64,000 nucleotides of DNA from Rhizobium brockwellii (GTDB taxonomy: Bacteria > Pseudomonadota > Alphaproteobacteria > Rhizobiales > Rhizobiaceae), in contig NZ_CP053439.1 in the NCBI RefSeq assembly GCF_000769405.2, forward strand, positions 1,302,001-1,366,000. The letters run 5' to 3'. The translations under genes were made by a program, and so were the position numbers. The notes under the pieces are model-generated. The model did not search any database. It had not been told where the DNA came from and saw only the letters and a program-made list of their open reading frames with translations. Shown piece after piece: positions 27,051 to 36,210 of this stretch. How positions within the stretch are numbered: the stretch's first letter is position 1; every line of letters starts with the position of its first letter.

Positions 27051-27680
27051 ATGAGAAACCCAGTCGATACCGCAATGGCCCTCGTTCCGATGGTCGTGGA
27101 ACAGACCAACCGCGGTGAACGCTCCTACGACATCTATTCCCGCCTGTTGAAGGAACGCATCATCTTCCTGACAGGTGCTGTCGAGGACCATATGGCGACG
27201 CTCGTCTGCGCCCAGCTGCTCTTCCTCGAGGCCGAAAACCCGAAGAAGGAAATCGCCCTCTACATCAATTCGCCCGGTGGCGTCGTCACCGCCGGCATGG
27301 CGATCTACGATACGATGCAGTTCATCAAGCCCGCGGTTTCGACGCTCTGCATTGGCCAGGCCGCGTCCATGGGCTCGCTGCTGCTGGCGGCCGGCCACAA
27401 GGACATGCGCTTTGCCACGCCGAATTCCCGCATCATGGTGCATCAGCCATCGGGCGGCTTCCAGGGCCAGGCTTCGGACATCGAGCGTCATGCCCGCGAC
27501 ATCCTCAAGATGAAGCGCCGCCTGAACGAGGTCTACGTCAAGCACACTGGCCGCACCTACGAGGAAGTTGAAAAAACGCTCGATCGTGACCATTTCATGG
27601 ATGCGGACGAAGCCCAGAGCTGGGGCGTGATCGACAAGGTTCTGACGTCGCGCCTCGAAATGGAAGGCGAACAGGCCTAG
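27051..27680 (+). CDS. clpP: ATP-dependent Clp protease proteolytic subunit
   Basis: The 209-residue serine peptidase forms the barrel chamber served by ClpX or ClpA. By offset from E. coli ClpP the catalytic triad is Ser106 ([10 protein letters not shown]), His131 (MVHQPSGG) and about Asp180 (LDRDHFMDA). The oligomerisation and gating region ([20 protein letters not shown]) is conserved. The ATG at 27051 follows AAAGGA. A heat-shock type promoter lies upstream and clpX lies 303 bp downstream. Rhizobia carry several clpP genes; linkage to clpX and lon marks this as the main one. Confidence 0.96.
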   Translation: MRNPVDTAMALVPMVVEQTNRGERSYDIYSRLLKERIIFLTGAVEDHMATLVCAQLLFLEAENPKKEIALYINSPGGVVTAGMAIYDTMQFIKPAVSTLCIGQAASMGSLLLAAGHKDMRFATPNSRIMVHQPSGGFQGQASDIERHARDILKMKRRLNEVYVKHTGRTYEEVEKTLDRDHFMDADEAQSWGVIDKVLTSRLEMEGEQA

Positions 27681-27983
27681 TAATTAATAGGGATGGTGTT
27701 TTCCTCGCCACAGTTCTATCCCATTTGTGATTGAACAAGGGCTTTCATCCGGCGACGAAGACGCTAATAGTAGCTATTAATGCTATGTTGAATTTTTATG
27801 ACATAGCATTCGGCATTCGAAGGGGAGTTCGTTGCCGCCGGGACCAGGACATGATTGGTTGGGCCCGGTTCGTAGCCCCTGAAGGCCTTCTCGGCAAAGG
27901 CTCCGGAAACGGAGTGCCGCCAGGAGCTGATAGAGTGGACCGCGATTTCGCCTTGAAATGCGGCGTGCTGGAAGGAAAGTGAT
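27681..27983. promoter_or_regulatory. clpP-clpX spacer with inverted repeats
   Basis: The 303-bp spacer holds a perfect 10-bp inverted repeat, AATGCTATGT (27779-27788) and ACATAGCATT (27801-27810), around a 12-nt AT-rich loop, preceded by AATAG-tag-CTATT (27767-27779). These could be an operator or an mRNA hairpin controlling clpX separately from clpP. No gene was found. Confidence 0.45.
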
Positions 27984-29261
27984 ATGAGCAAGGTCAGCGG
28001 CAGCAACGGCGGCGACTCCAAGAACACTCTTTATTGTTCGTTCTGCGGAAAGAGCCAGCACGAAGTCCGGAAACTGATTGCCGGACCGACCGTCTTCATC
28101 TGCGATGAATGCGTCGAATTGTGCATGGACATCATCCGCGAGGAGAACAAGTCCTCGATGGTCAAGTCCCGCGACGGCGTTCCGACGCCCCAGGACATCA
28201 TCAAGGTCCTCGACGAATACGTCATCGGCCAGCGGCAGGCGAAGAAGATCCTGTCGGTTGCCGTTCACAACCATTACAAGCGCCTGGCGCACGCCTCCAA
28301 GAACGGCGAAGTCGAGCTGGCGAAGTCGAACATCATGCTCGTCGGCCCGACCGGCTGCGGCAAGACCTATCTTGCTCAGACGCTCGCCCGCATCATCGAC
28401 GTTCCCTTCACCATGGCCGACGCGACGACGCTGACCGAGGCCGGTTATGTCGGCGAGGATGTCGAAAACATCATCCTGAAGCTGCTGCAGTCGGCCGACT
28501 ACAACGTCGAGCGTGCGCAACGCGGCATCGTCTACATCGACGAAGTCGACAAGATTTCGCGCAAGTCCGACAACCCGTCTATCACCCGTGACGTCTCGGG
28601 CGAGGGCGTGCAGCAGGCGCTGCTGAAGATCATGGAAGGCACGGTCGCTTCCGTTCCGCCGCAGGGCGGACGCAAGCACCCGCAGCAGGAATTCCTGCAG
28701 GTCGACACGACGAACATCCTGTTCATCTGCGGCGGCGCTTTTGCCGGCCTCGACAAGATTATCTCTGCCCGTGGCGAGAAGACTTCGATCGGCTTTGGCG
28801 CTAGCGTCAAGTCGCAGGATGACCGCCGCGTCGGCGAGGTCCTGCGCGAACTGGAGCCGGAAGACCTGGTCAAGTTCGGCCTCATCCCTGAGTTCATCGG
28901 CCGTCTGCCGGTTCTGGCGACGCTCGAGGACCTCGATGAGGACGCGCTGATCCAGATCCTGTCCGAGCCGAAGAATGCGCTGATCAAGCAGTATCAGCGC
29001 CTGTTCGAGATGGAAGATGTGGAACTGAATTTCCACGAGGACGCTCTTCGCGAAATCGCCCGCAAGGCGATCGTGCGCAAGACCGGCGCTCGCGGCCTTC
29101 GCTCGATCATGGAGAAGATCCTGCTCGACACGATGTTCGAACTGCCGACGCTGGAAGGCGTGCGCGAGGTCGTCATCTCCGAGGAAGTGGTGCGCGGTTC
29201 GGCCCGTCCGCTTTACATCTATGCCGATCGCCAGGAAGAAAAGGCCAACGCTTCGGCGTGA
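27984..29261 (+). CDS. clpX: ATP-dependent Clp protease ATP-binding subunit ClpX
   Basis: The 425-residue AAA+ unfoldase carries an N-terminal zinc-binding domain ([15 protein letters not shown] with ICDECVELC), Walker A GPTGCGKT, Walker [10 protein letters not shown], a sensor region around [15 protein letters not shown], and the IGF-type loop IGFGASVKS used to dock on ClpP. Length and order are standard. It delivers tagged substrates to ClpP. The ATG at 27984 follows GGAAGGAAAG. A strong terminator lies 26 bp downstream. Confidence 0.97.
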   Translation: MSKVSGSNGGDSKNTLYCSFCGKSQHEVRKLIAGPTVFICDECVELCMDIIREENKSSMVKSRDGVPTPQDIIKVLDEYVIGQRQAKKILSVAVHNHYKRLAHASKNGEVELAKSNIMLVGPTGCGKTYLAQTLARIIDVPFTMADATTLTEAGYVGEDVENIILKLLQSADYNVERAQRGIVYIDEVDKISRKSDNPSITRDVSGEGVQQALLKIMEGTVASVPPQGGRKHPQQEFLQVDTTNILFICGGAFAGLDKIISARGEKTSIGFGASVKSQDDRRVGEVLRELEPEDLVKFGLIPEFIGRLPVLATLEDLDEDALIQILSEPKNALIKQYQRLFEMEDVELNFHEDALREIARKAIVRKTGARGLRSIMEKILLDTMFELPTLEGVREVVISEEVVRGSARPLYIYADRQEEKANASA

Positions 29262-29287
29262 GCTTGGGCTTTCGTGTGATTATTTTG

Positions 29288-29317
29288 GGGGCTTGCCATT
29301 GGCAGGCCCCTTTCTAT
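29288..29317 (+). terminator. Rho-independent terminator after clpX
   Basis: GGGGCTTGCC pairs with GGCAGGCCCC (one G-T pair) over a 3-nt loop, followed by TTTCTATTT. Confidence 0.9.
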
Positions 29318-29662
29318 TTGAAAAACCATGCGAAGCGCTGTTAGTATTTGCCGGTGGGAACCGAAATTGCCTTTGCCGATGTTGCGCAAGGGATCGTGCT
29401 TGGCAATGATGCAATGATCCGTAAGCCTGTTGCTGGCGTTTGCATTTTAGCCGAGTCGGAAGTGGTAAGCGCCGGTCCAGCCACGCGCTTCATAGTGTTG
29501 GCGTTCCGTTGTAATAAAGCTGTCACATCCGAGGGACGCGGGCGTTAGCGTGGCTTGAAAAGCGTAGTCAGAACCTCCACTTGTAGCAACAAGTGAGATT
29601 GCCGGCCGGTCCCAAGCGGCCGTGCAGAGAGCCCGGCAACGGGACGATGGAAAGGACATAAA
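29318..29662. other. Intergenic region between clpX terminator and lon
   Basis: This stretch carries the candidate lon promoter at 29554-29582. A plus-strand frame at 29348-29548 (66 codons from a TTG, beginning PVGTEIAFADVAQGI) is open, but it has no ribosome binding site and no recognised family, so I do not call it a gene. Confidence 0.4.
29554..29582 (+). promoter_or_regulatory. Candidate sigma-32 promoter of lon
   Basis: CTTGAA (29554-29559) is followed after 15 nt by CTCCACTT (29575-29582), a moderate match to the heat-shock -10 element, 80 bp before the lon start. Confidence 0.45.
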
Positions 29663-32080
29663 ATGACGAAGAAAACGTCTGTAGCGAGCAGCATTGCCTA
29701 CCCTGTTCTGCCCCTGCGCGACATCGTGGTTTTCCCGCATATGATCGTGCCGCTGTTCGTCGGACGGGAAAAGTCGATCCGTGCGCTCGAAGAGGTCATG
29801 GGTTCCGACAAACAGATCATGCTGGTGACGCAGATCAACGCCAGCGACGACGATCCGGATCCTTCCGCGATCCACAATGTCGGCACCGTGGCGAACGTGC
29901 TGCAGCTCTTGAAGCTGCCCGACGGCACCGTGAAGGTTCTGGTCGAAGGCCGCGCCCGCGCCGAAATCGACACCTATACCAGCCGCGAGGATTTCTATGA
30001 GGCGCTCGGCCACGTGCTCGAGGAGCCGCATGACGATCCGGTCGAGCTGGAAGCCCTGTCGCGTTCGGTCGTCTCCGAATTCGAGAGCTACGTGAAGCTC
30101 AACAAGAAGATTTCGCCCGAAGTGGTCGGCGCCGCCAGCCAGATCGATGATTATTCCAAGCTCGCCGATACGGTCGCTTCGCATCTGTCGATCAAGATCA
30201 CCGAGAAGCAGGAGATGCTGGAGACCACCAGCGTCAAGCAGCGCCTCGAAAAGGCCCTCGGCTTCATGGAAGGCGAGATCTCGGTCCTGCAGGTCGAAAA
30301 GCGCATCCGCTCGCGCGTCAAGCGCCAGATGGAGAAGACCCAGCGCGAATACTACCTCAATGAACAGATGAAGGCGATCCAGAAGGAACTCGGCGACGGC
30401 GAGGAAGGCCGCGACGAGATGAGCGAACTGGAAGAGCGCATCTCCAAGACCAAGCTGTCCAAGGAGGCCCGTGAAAAGGCCGATGCGGAGCTGAAGAAGC
30501 TGCGCCAGATGAGCCCGATGTCGGCGGAAGCCACCGTCGTGCGCAATTATCTGGACTGGCTGCTCGGCATTCCCTGGGGCAAGAAGTCGAAGATCAAGGC
30601 CGATCTCAACAATGCCGAGAAGATCCTCGAAGCCGATCACTTCGGTCTCGACAAGGTCAAGGAGCGCATCGTCGAATATCTGGCCGTGCAGGCCCGCGCG
30701 ACCAAAATCAAGGGCCCGATCCTCTGCCTCGTCGGCCCTCCGGGCGTCGGCAAGACCTCGCTCGCCCAGTCGATCGCCAAGGCGACCGGCCGTGAGTATG
30801 TCCGTATGGCGCTTGGCGGCGTTCGTGACGAAGCCGAAATCCGCGGTCACCGCCGCACCTATATCGGCTCGATGCCCGGCAAGGTCATCCAGTCGATGAA
30901 GAAGGCGAAGAAGTCCAACCCGCTGTTCTTGCTCGATGAAATCGACAAGCTCGGCCAGGACTATCGCGGCGATCCGTCTTCGGCTCTGCTCGAAGTGCTC
31001 GATCCGGCGCAGAACATGACATTCATGGATCACTATCTGGAAGTCGAATACGACCTGTCGGATGTGATGTTCATCACGACGGCGAATACGCTGAACATTC
31101 CAGCGCCTCTCATGGACCGCATGGAGATCATCCGTATCGCCGGCTACACCGAGGATGAAAAGCGCGAAATCGCCAAGCGGCACCTGTTGCCGAAGGCCAT
31201 CAGGGAACATGCGTTGCAGCCGGAAGAATTCTCGGTCAGCGACGACGCCCTGATGTCGATCAGCCAGCAGTACACCCGCGAAGCCGGCGTCCGCAACTTC
31301 GAACGCGAATTGATGAAACTCGCCCGCAAGGCGGTCACCGAGATCATCAAGGGCAAGACGAAGGCCGTTCACGTGACGGCTGCCAACATCTCCGACTATC
31401 TGGGCGTCCCGCGCTTCCGCCATGGCGAAGCAGAGGGCGAGGATCAGGTCGGCGTCGTGACCGGTCTTGCCTGGACGGAAGTCGGTGGCGAGCTGCTGAC
31501 CATCGAAGGCGTGATGATGCCGGGCAAGGGCCGCATGACGGTCACCGGCAATCTGAAGGAAGTCATGAAGGAATCGATCTCGGCAGCGGCCTCCTATGTC
31601 CGCTCGCGCGCTGTCGACTTCGGCATCGAGCCGCCGCGCTTCGACAAGAGCGACATCCACGTGCACGTGCCGGAAGGCGCAACCCCGAAGGATGGTCCCT
31701 CGGCCGGCGTTGCCATGGCAACCGCGATCGTCTCGATCATGACCGGCATCCCTGTGGACAGGCATGTGGCCATGACCGGTGAAATCACCCTTCGTGGCCG
31801 TGTGCTGCCGATCGGCGGTCTCAAGGAAAAGCTGCTCGCAGCGCTTCGCGGCGGCATCAAGAAGGTGCTGATTCCAGAGGAAAACGCCAAGGACCTGGCG
31901 GAGATTCCGGATAACGTGAAGAACAACATGGAGATCATCCCGGTATCCCGCATGGGCGAGGTGATCAAGCATGCGCTGATCCGGCGGCCGGAGCCGATCG
32001 AATGGGATGGCACTGTGGAAACGCCGGTCATCACATCGGTCGAAGGCCTCGATGAGACAGGCGCAACCATAGCGCATTGA
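29663..32080 (+). CDS. lon: Lon ATP-dependent protease
   Basis: The 805-residue LonA protease has an N-terminal substrate domain (LPLRDIVVFPHMIVPLFVGR), a central coiled coil, an AAA+ module with Walker A GPPGVGKTS and Walker B LFLLDEIDK, and a C-terminal peptidase domain. The catalytic serine lies in DGPSAGVAMATA and the lysine in GGLKEKLLAALR. It degrades misfolded and regulatory proteins. The ATG follows GGAAAGGAC. A heat-shock type promoter precedes it, and a strong terminator follows at 32123. The order clpP-clpX-lon-hupB is common in alphaproteobacteria. Confidence 0.97.
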   Translation: MTKKTSVASSIAYPVLPLRDIVVFPHMIVPLFVGREKSIRALEEVMGSDKQIMLVTQINASDDDPDPSAIHNVGTVANVLQLLKLPDGTVKVLVEGRARAEIDTYTSREDFYEALGHVLEEPHDDPVELEALSRSVVSEFESYVKLNKKISPEVVGAASQIDDYSKLADTVASHLSIKITEKQEMLETTSVKQRLEKALGFMEGEISVLQVEKRIRSRVKRQMEKTQREYYLNEQMKAIQKELGDGEEGRDEMSELEERISKTKLSKEAREKADAELKKLRQMSPMSAEATVVRNYLDWLLGIPWGKKSKIKADLNNAEKILEADHFGLDKVKERIVEYLAVQARATKIKGPILCLVGPPGVGKTSLAQSIAKATGREYVRMALGGVRDEAEIRGHRRTYIGSMPGKVIQSMKKAKKSNPLFLLDEIDKLGQDYRGDPSSALLEVLDPAQNMTFMDHYLEVEYDLSDVMFITTANTLNIPAPLMDRMEIIRIAGYTEDEKREIAKRHLLPKAIREHALQPEEFSVSDDALMSISQQYTREAGVRNFERELMKLARKAVTEIIKGKTKAVHVTAANISDYLGVPRFRHGEAEGEDQVGVVTGLAWTEVGGELLTIEGVMMPGKGRMTVTGNLKEVMKESISAAASYVRSRAVDFGIEPPRFDKSDIHVHVPEGATPKDGPSAGVAMATAIVSIMTGIPVDRHVAMTGEITLRGRVLPIGGLKEKLLAALRGGIKKVLIPEENAKDLAEIPDNVKNNMEIIPVSRMGEVIKHALIRRPEPIEWDGTVETPVITSVEGLDETGATIAH

Positions 32081-32122
32081 GTGGCCTTTGCCACATTTAT
32101 GCCCAATTGGCCCAAAACACGG

Positions 32123-32153
32123 AAAAAGGCTGGCGGAAACGCCAGCCTTTTTT
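32123..32153 (+). terminator. Rho-independent terminator after lon
   Basis: AAAGGCTGGCG pairs perfectly with CGCCAGCCTTT around a GAAA tetraloop and is followed by T residues. Confidence 0.93.
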
Positions 32154-32286
32154 GTGAAAACGTCATGTAGACGCTTGCTTTTCCTTGATTTGCAGGGCTT
32201 TTGGGTTTTCGGCGGGCCTGATGAAACCTATTCTGCGCCTAGCTTACTTTTGAGTCGTTTCATACCATTTAGAAAGGGGTGGAAAC

Positions 32287-32562
32287 ATGAACAAGAATGA
32301 ACTCGTGTCCGCAGTAGCCGAAAAGGCAGGACTGACGAAGTCTGACGCGGCTTCCGCTGTTGACGCGGTTTTCGACGTTGTCCAGGCTGAACTCAAGAAC
32401 AAGGGCGACATTCGCCTTGCGGGTTTCGGCAGCTTCACCGTTTCTCATCGTGCCGCAACGAAGGGCCGTAACCCGTCGACGGGCGCTGAAGTCGACATTC
32501 CGGCTCGCAACGTGCCGAAATTCACGCCCGGCAAGGGCCTGAAGGACGCCGTCAACGGTTGA
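32287..32562 (+). CDS. hupB: HU-family nucleoid protein
   Basis: The 91-residue DNA-bending protein has the HU start MNKNELVSAVAEKAGLTKSD, the central GFGSFTVSHRAATKGRNPSTG arm with the intercalating proline region, and the C-terminal PKFTPGKGLKDAVN. It acts as a dimer that compacts the nucleoid. The ATG follows AGAAAGGGGTGG. It is monocistronic, bounded by terminators on both sides, which is usual for a highly expressed gene placed after lon. Confidence 0.95.
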   Translation: MNKNELVSAVAEKAGLTKSDAASAVDAVFDVVQAELKNKGDIRLAGFGSFTVSHRAATKGRNPSTGAEVDIPARNVPKFTPGKGLKDAVNG

Positions 32563-32613
32563 TCTGAGATTATCCACCAGCCGGAAACGAGACCGGCTGT
32601 GCAGGATTTGAGA

Positions 32614-32644
32614 GGGGTTCGGCTTTGCCGAACCCCTTTTGTTT
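32614..32644 (+). terminator. Rho-independent terminator after hupB
   Basis: GGGGTTCGGC and GCCGAACCCC pair over a TTT loop and are followed by TTTTGTTT. Confidence 0.93.
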
Positions 32645-32690
32645 AGGCGGATCTTGCCGTCGCCGGGGCTTTGATCTACGACAGTTCTGT

Positions 32691-32836
32691 TCTCAGGGCG
32701 GGGTGAAACTCCCCACCGGCGGTAAGGGTTTCGGCCTGAGCCCGCGAGCGCCTTCTTTCGCGCCGATGCGGAGGAGGGGTCAGCAGATCCGGTGTGATTC
32801 CGGAGCCGACGGTTAAAGTCCGGATGGAAGAGAATG
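32691..32836 (+). promoter_or_regulatory. FMN riboswitch (RFN element)
   Basis: The conserved RFN blocks appear in order: TCTCAGGGCGGGGTGAAA at 32691, CCCCACCGGCGGTAA at 32711, the AGCCCGCGAGCG segment at 32739, GTCAGCAGATCCGGTG at 32779, then TTCCGGAGCCGACGGT and AAAGTCCGGATGGAAGAGAA ending near 32834. It ends about 97 nt before the RibN start, so it controls uptake of riboflavin in response to FMN. Confidence 0.95.
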
Positions 32837-32932
32837 AGTGTTCGGTCGTGCGAAGGGCGGGGTCCGCCGTGTCGCTCGTGTCCGTGCCTCATGCGTCCTG
32901 ATTTATGTTGGTCCCTGTTATGGATGAAAGAC

Positions 32933-33832
32933 ATGAATCAGACTTCCCTTGCCGTCGAGCCGTCCCGCGCCGTTGTCGGTGCCATCTGGATGGTCCTTGC
33001 CGGCATTGCCTTTTCGCTTCTCAACGTCGTCACCCAATGGCTGACGATGAAGCTTGCCTTTCCCTCGGCGTCGGCAGCCTTCTGGCAATATGGCTTCGCC
33101 TTCCTGTTTTCGCTGCCGTTCCTGAAGAGGCTCGGCATTGCGGCGATGCGCACGCACTATCCCTGGCGTCACCTCGCGCGCGTCGCGCTTGCCGCGCTCG
33201 GCGTCGAGGCTTGGGTCGCCGGCCTTGCCGCGGTGCCGATCTGGCAGGCGATCGCACTGGTGATGACCTCGCCCTTCTTCATCATTCTGGGCGCCCGGCT
33301 TTTCCTCGGTGAGCGCGTCGGCCCGGCCCGCTGGGCTGCGACGGCGGCGGGCTTCACCGGAGCGATGATCATTTTGCAGCCATGGTCTGATGGTTTTGGC
33401 TGGGCGGCTCTCTTGCCTGTGCTTTCGGCGCTGCTGTGGGGCGCCTCGTCGCTGATCACCAAGAGCCTGACGGGCATCGAACGACCGGAGACGATCACCG
33501 TCTGGCTGCTCGTTCTGCTGACGCCGATAAATGGCGGGCTGGCGCTCGCGGCAGGTTTTGCAGTGCCGACGGGTGCAACCCTTGCCCTGTTCCTGCTGGC
33601 GGGGCTGCTGACCGCTGCAGCGCAGTATTTCCTGACGCTTGCCTATGCCGCAGCGGATGCCGCCTACGTCCAGCCGTTCGACGATCTGAAGCTGCCGTTG
33701 AACGTGCTGGCCGGTTGGCTGTTCTTTGGTTATGCGCCGGCGGGTTACCTGTGGTTGGGAGCGGCTCTCATCCTGTCTGCTTCGCTGTTCATCATGCGAA
33801 ACGAGATGCGCCGGGAGCGCAAACCAGCCTGA
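32933..33832 (+). CDS. ribN: Riboflavin transporter RibN (EamA family)
   Basis: The 299-residue membrane protein has about ten helices in two EamA repeats. It starts with MNQTSLAVEPSRAVVGAIWMVLAG and carries the segment LLNVVTQWLTMKLAFPSASAAFWQYG. The FMN riboswitch directly upstream marks it as a flavin transporter. A riboswitch-controlled EamA protein of this kind, RibN, was described as the riboflavin importer in Rhizobium leguminosarum. The ATG at 32933 is chosen (GGA 8 nt upstream); ATG 32924 would add three residues. It is not linked to riboflavin synthesis genes here. Confidence 0.88.
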   Translation: MNQTSLAVEPSRAVVGAIWMVLAGIAFSLLNVVTQWLTMKLAFPSASAAFWQYGFAFLFSLPFLKRLGIAAMRTHYPWRHLARVALAALGVEAWVAGLAAVPIWQAIALVMTSPFFIILGARLFLGERVGPARWAATAAGFTGAMIILQPWSDGFGWAALLPVLSALLWGASSLITKSLTGIERPETITVWLLVLLTPINGGLALAAGFAVPTGATLALFLLAGLLTAAAQYFLTLAYAAADAAYVQPFDDLKLPLNVLAGWLFFGYAPAGYLWLGAALILSASLFIMRNEMRRERKPA

Positions 33833-33857
33833 CATGATCTGGCGCAAAATGCCGAAT

Positions 33858-33875
33858 CTGTCATGCCTCTGTCAT
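33858..33875 (+). promoter_or_regulatory. Perfect Pho box
   Basis: The sequence is CTGTCAT-GCCT-CTGTCAT, an exact match to the PhoB consensus of two 7-bp repeats with a 4-nt linker. It lies 52 bp before the start of the phytase-like gene. Confidence 0.85.
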
Positions 33876-33927
33876 GCCGCTCGCGCAGAAAACTCATGTT
33901 TCGAATGTTCGACACATGGGGGACTTC

Positions 33928-36126
33928 ATGACAATTTCATCGCGCAAGGCAGCGCTCGCTGCCGTGCTTCTCGCGTCCGTCGCCTTTCCGGCTGCGGCCG
34001 AGCCGGTTTTCAACCGCATCGCGTCCTTCCCGGTCGCAGAGAACCTGCCTGTTGATAAGGACAAGCTTTCGGTGAGCTCCGCCGAAATCATCACCGCGAC
34101 CGACGACGGCAACACGCTGATCTATAGCGACAGCCCGCTCGGCGCGATCGGCTTCATCGACATTACTGATGCCAAGGCTCCGAAGGCCGGCGGCGCGGTG
34201 ATGATGGACGGCGAGCCGACATCAGTCACCTCGAGCGCCGGCAAGGCGCTCGTTGCCGTCAACACCTCCGAAAGCAAGGCGAAGCCCTCGGGTCGTCTGG
34301 CGATCGTCGACGTGGCGACCAAGAAGATCGAGAACAGCTGCGATCTCGGCGGCCAGCCGGATTCGATCGCCCTCAACAAGGACAAGACGATCGGCGCCAT
34401 CGCAATCGAAAACGAGCGCGACGAAGACGTCAATGACGGCAAGATCCCACAAATGCCGGTCGGCGACCTCGTCGTCTTCCAGGTCAAGAACGGCACCGTC
34501 GATTGCGGCACTATCAAGCATGTGGCGCTGACCGGGCTTGCCGGCGTCGCCCCTGAAGATCCGGAGCCTGAATTCGTCGCCTTCAACGGCCTGAACGAGA
34601 TTGCCCTGACACTGCAGGAAAACAATGAGATCGTCATCATCGACGCCAACACGGCTGAAGTGAAGACGCATTTCTCCGCCGGCAGCGTCGATCTCATGGG
34701 TATCGACACCAAGCGTGACGGCGCCCTGAAATTCTCAGGCGAAGCCAAGGGCGTGCTGCGCGAACCGGACGCCGTGAAGTGGCTGGACGACAACCGCCTG
34801 GTCGTCGCCAATGAAGGCGACTACCAGGGCGGCTCGCGCGGCTTCACCATCTTCGACAAGACGGGTAAGCTTCTCTACGAATCGGGCGCATCCTTCGAAC
34901 GCGCCGTCGCCCATATCGGCCACTATCCGGAAAGCCGCTCGGGATCGAAGGGCGTCGAGCCGGAAGGCCTCGAAGCCGCCAAGTTCGGCGACGACAAGTA
35001 TTTCTTCCTGCTCGCCGAGCGCGCCTCGGTCGTCGGCGTTTTCAAGGATACCGGCGCCGATCCCGAACTCGTCCAGCTGCTGCCATCAGGCATTTCGCCG
35101 GAAGGCGCGATCGCCATTCCCGCCCGCAATCTCTTTGCGACCGCCAACGAGCTCGACCTCGGCAAGGATGGCGGCGCGCGCTCGCATGTGATGATCTACG
35201 AGCGCTCGGAAGGCGAAAAGGCCTATCCGCAGATCGTTTCCGCCGAGAAGGACGGTAATCCGATCGGCTTTGCAGCCCTTTCGGGTCTCGCCGCCGTTCC
35301 AGGCAAGCCGGGCATGCTCTACGCCGTCAGCGACAGCGTTCTGGGTTCGCAGCCGACGATCTACACGATCGATGCCAGCAAGAAGCCGGCCGTCATCACC
35401 GACGCCCTCGTCGTCAAGCGTGACGGCGCCCCGGCCCAGAAGCTCGACATTGAAGGCATCGCGGCTGCCGCCGACGGCTCCTTCTGGCTCGCCTCGGAAG
35501 GTTACAGCGAGCGTCTTGTCCCGCACGCCCTCTACAACGTCAATGCCAAGGGCGACATCAAGGCCGAGATCGCCCTGCCGAAGGAGCTCGTCGCCAACGA
35601 AATCCGCTACGGCTTCGAAGGCGTGACCATTGTCGGCACCGGCGACGATGCAACGCTGTGGATGGCGGTCCAGCGTGAGTGGAGCGATGACGAGAAGGGC
35701 TTCGTCAAGCTCGTCTCCTATAATCCGAAGAAGAAGGAATGGGGTGCTGTGCGCTATCCGCTCGACAAGACAGAAAGCGGCTGGGTCGGCCTGTCGGAAA
35801 TTTCCGCCCAGGGCGACAGCGTCTACATCATCGAGCGCGACAACCTTGTCGGTGACGCCGCCAGGCTGAAGAAGCTCTACAAGGTCGCGATTTCGGAGCT
35901 GAAGCCGGCCAAGCTCGGCGGCGAGCTGCCGGTCGTCAAGAAGACCGAGGCCCACGACTTCCTCGGTGAGCTGAAGTCTGCGACCAACGGTTACGTGCTG
36001 GACAAGCTTGAAGGCTTCACCTTCGACGCATCGGGCAAGCCCTATGCGGTCACCGATAATGACGGCGTCAGCGACTCCTCCGGCGAGACCCTGTTCTTTG
36101 CGGTCGATCTCGTCGGCACCAACTGA
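33928..36126 (+). CDS. Exported phytase-like esterase (beta-propeller) protein
   Basis: The 732-residue protein begins with a Sec signal peptide (cleavage near AFPAAAEP). The first part (to about residue 270) consists of repeated beta-propeller-like blades (SLGAIGFIDITDAKAPKAGG, GRLAIVDVATKKIE, NEIVIIDANTAEVKTHFS). The C-terminal part (about 390-730) matches the phytase-like esterase domain found in alkaline phosphatase and phytase relatives (KLDIEGIAAAADGSFWLASE and GFEGVTIVG). The ATG at 33928 follows GGGGGA. A perfect Pho box 52 bp upstream predicts PhoB control, in keeping with a role in releasing phosphate from organic esters. Activity is inferred. Confidence 0.85.
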   Translation: MTISSRKAALAAVLLASVAFPAAAEPVFNRIASFPVAENLPVDKDKLSVSSAEIITATDDGNTLIYSDSPLGAIGFIDITDAKAPKAGGAVMMDGEPTSVTSSAGKALVAVNTSESKAKPSGRLAIVDVATKKIENSCDLGGQPDSIALNKDKTIGAIAIENERDEDVNDGKIPQMPVGDLVVFQVKNGTVDCGTIKHVALTGLAGVAPEDPEPEFVAFNGLNEIALTLQENNEIVIIDANTAEVKTHFSAGSVDLMGIDTKRDGALKFSGEAKGVLREPDAVKWLDDNRLVVANEGDYQGGSRGFTIFDKTGKLLYESGASFERAVAHIGHYPESRSGSKGVEPEGLEAAKFGDDKYFFLLAERASVVGVFKDTGADPELVQLLPSGISPEGAIAIPARNLFATANELDLGKDGGARSHVMIYERSEGEKAYPQIVSAEKDGNPIGFAALSGLAAVPGKPGMLYAVSDSVLGSQPTIYTIDASKKPAVITDALVVKRDGAPAQKLDIEGIAAAADGSFWLASEGYSERLVPHALYNVNAKGDIKAEIALPKELVANEIRYGFEGVTIVGTGDDATLWMAVQREWSDDEKGFVKLVSYNPKKKEWGAVRYPLDKTESGWVGLSEISAQGDSVYIIERDNLVGDAARLKKLYKVAISELKPAKLGGELPVVKKTEAHDFLGELKSATNGYVLDKLEGFTFDASGKPYAVTDNDGVSDSSGETLFFAVDLVGTN

Positions 36127-36161
36127 GCCCACCAACTGACCTTGACGGATCGCTGATATGA

Positions 36162-36189
36162 AAATGGCCGGGCGAAAACCCGGCCATTT
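36162..36189. terminator. Bidirectional terminator
   Basis: AAATGGCCGGG pairs perfectly with CCCGGCCATTT over a 6-nt loop between the convergent phytase-like and aldo/keto reductase genes, with A and T runs on both sides. Confidence 0.88.
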
Positions 36190-36210
36190 GCATTTTGGAG
36201 TGTTGGACGC

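Noticed and set aside
27731..27982. 83-codon frame between clpP and clpX
   Set aside because: It has no ribosome binding site, crosses the inverted repeats and resembles no family.
29348..29548. 66-codon frame between clpX and lon
   Set aside because: It has a TTG start without a Shine-Dalgarno sequence and no family resemblance. The complementary strand is open too.
29447..32077. Very long open frame antisense to lon
   Set aside because: High-GC codon bias leaves antisense frames open. The product is His/Asp/Arg-rich, has no recognisable domain, and lies wholly opposite a canonical lon gene.
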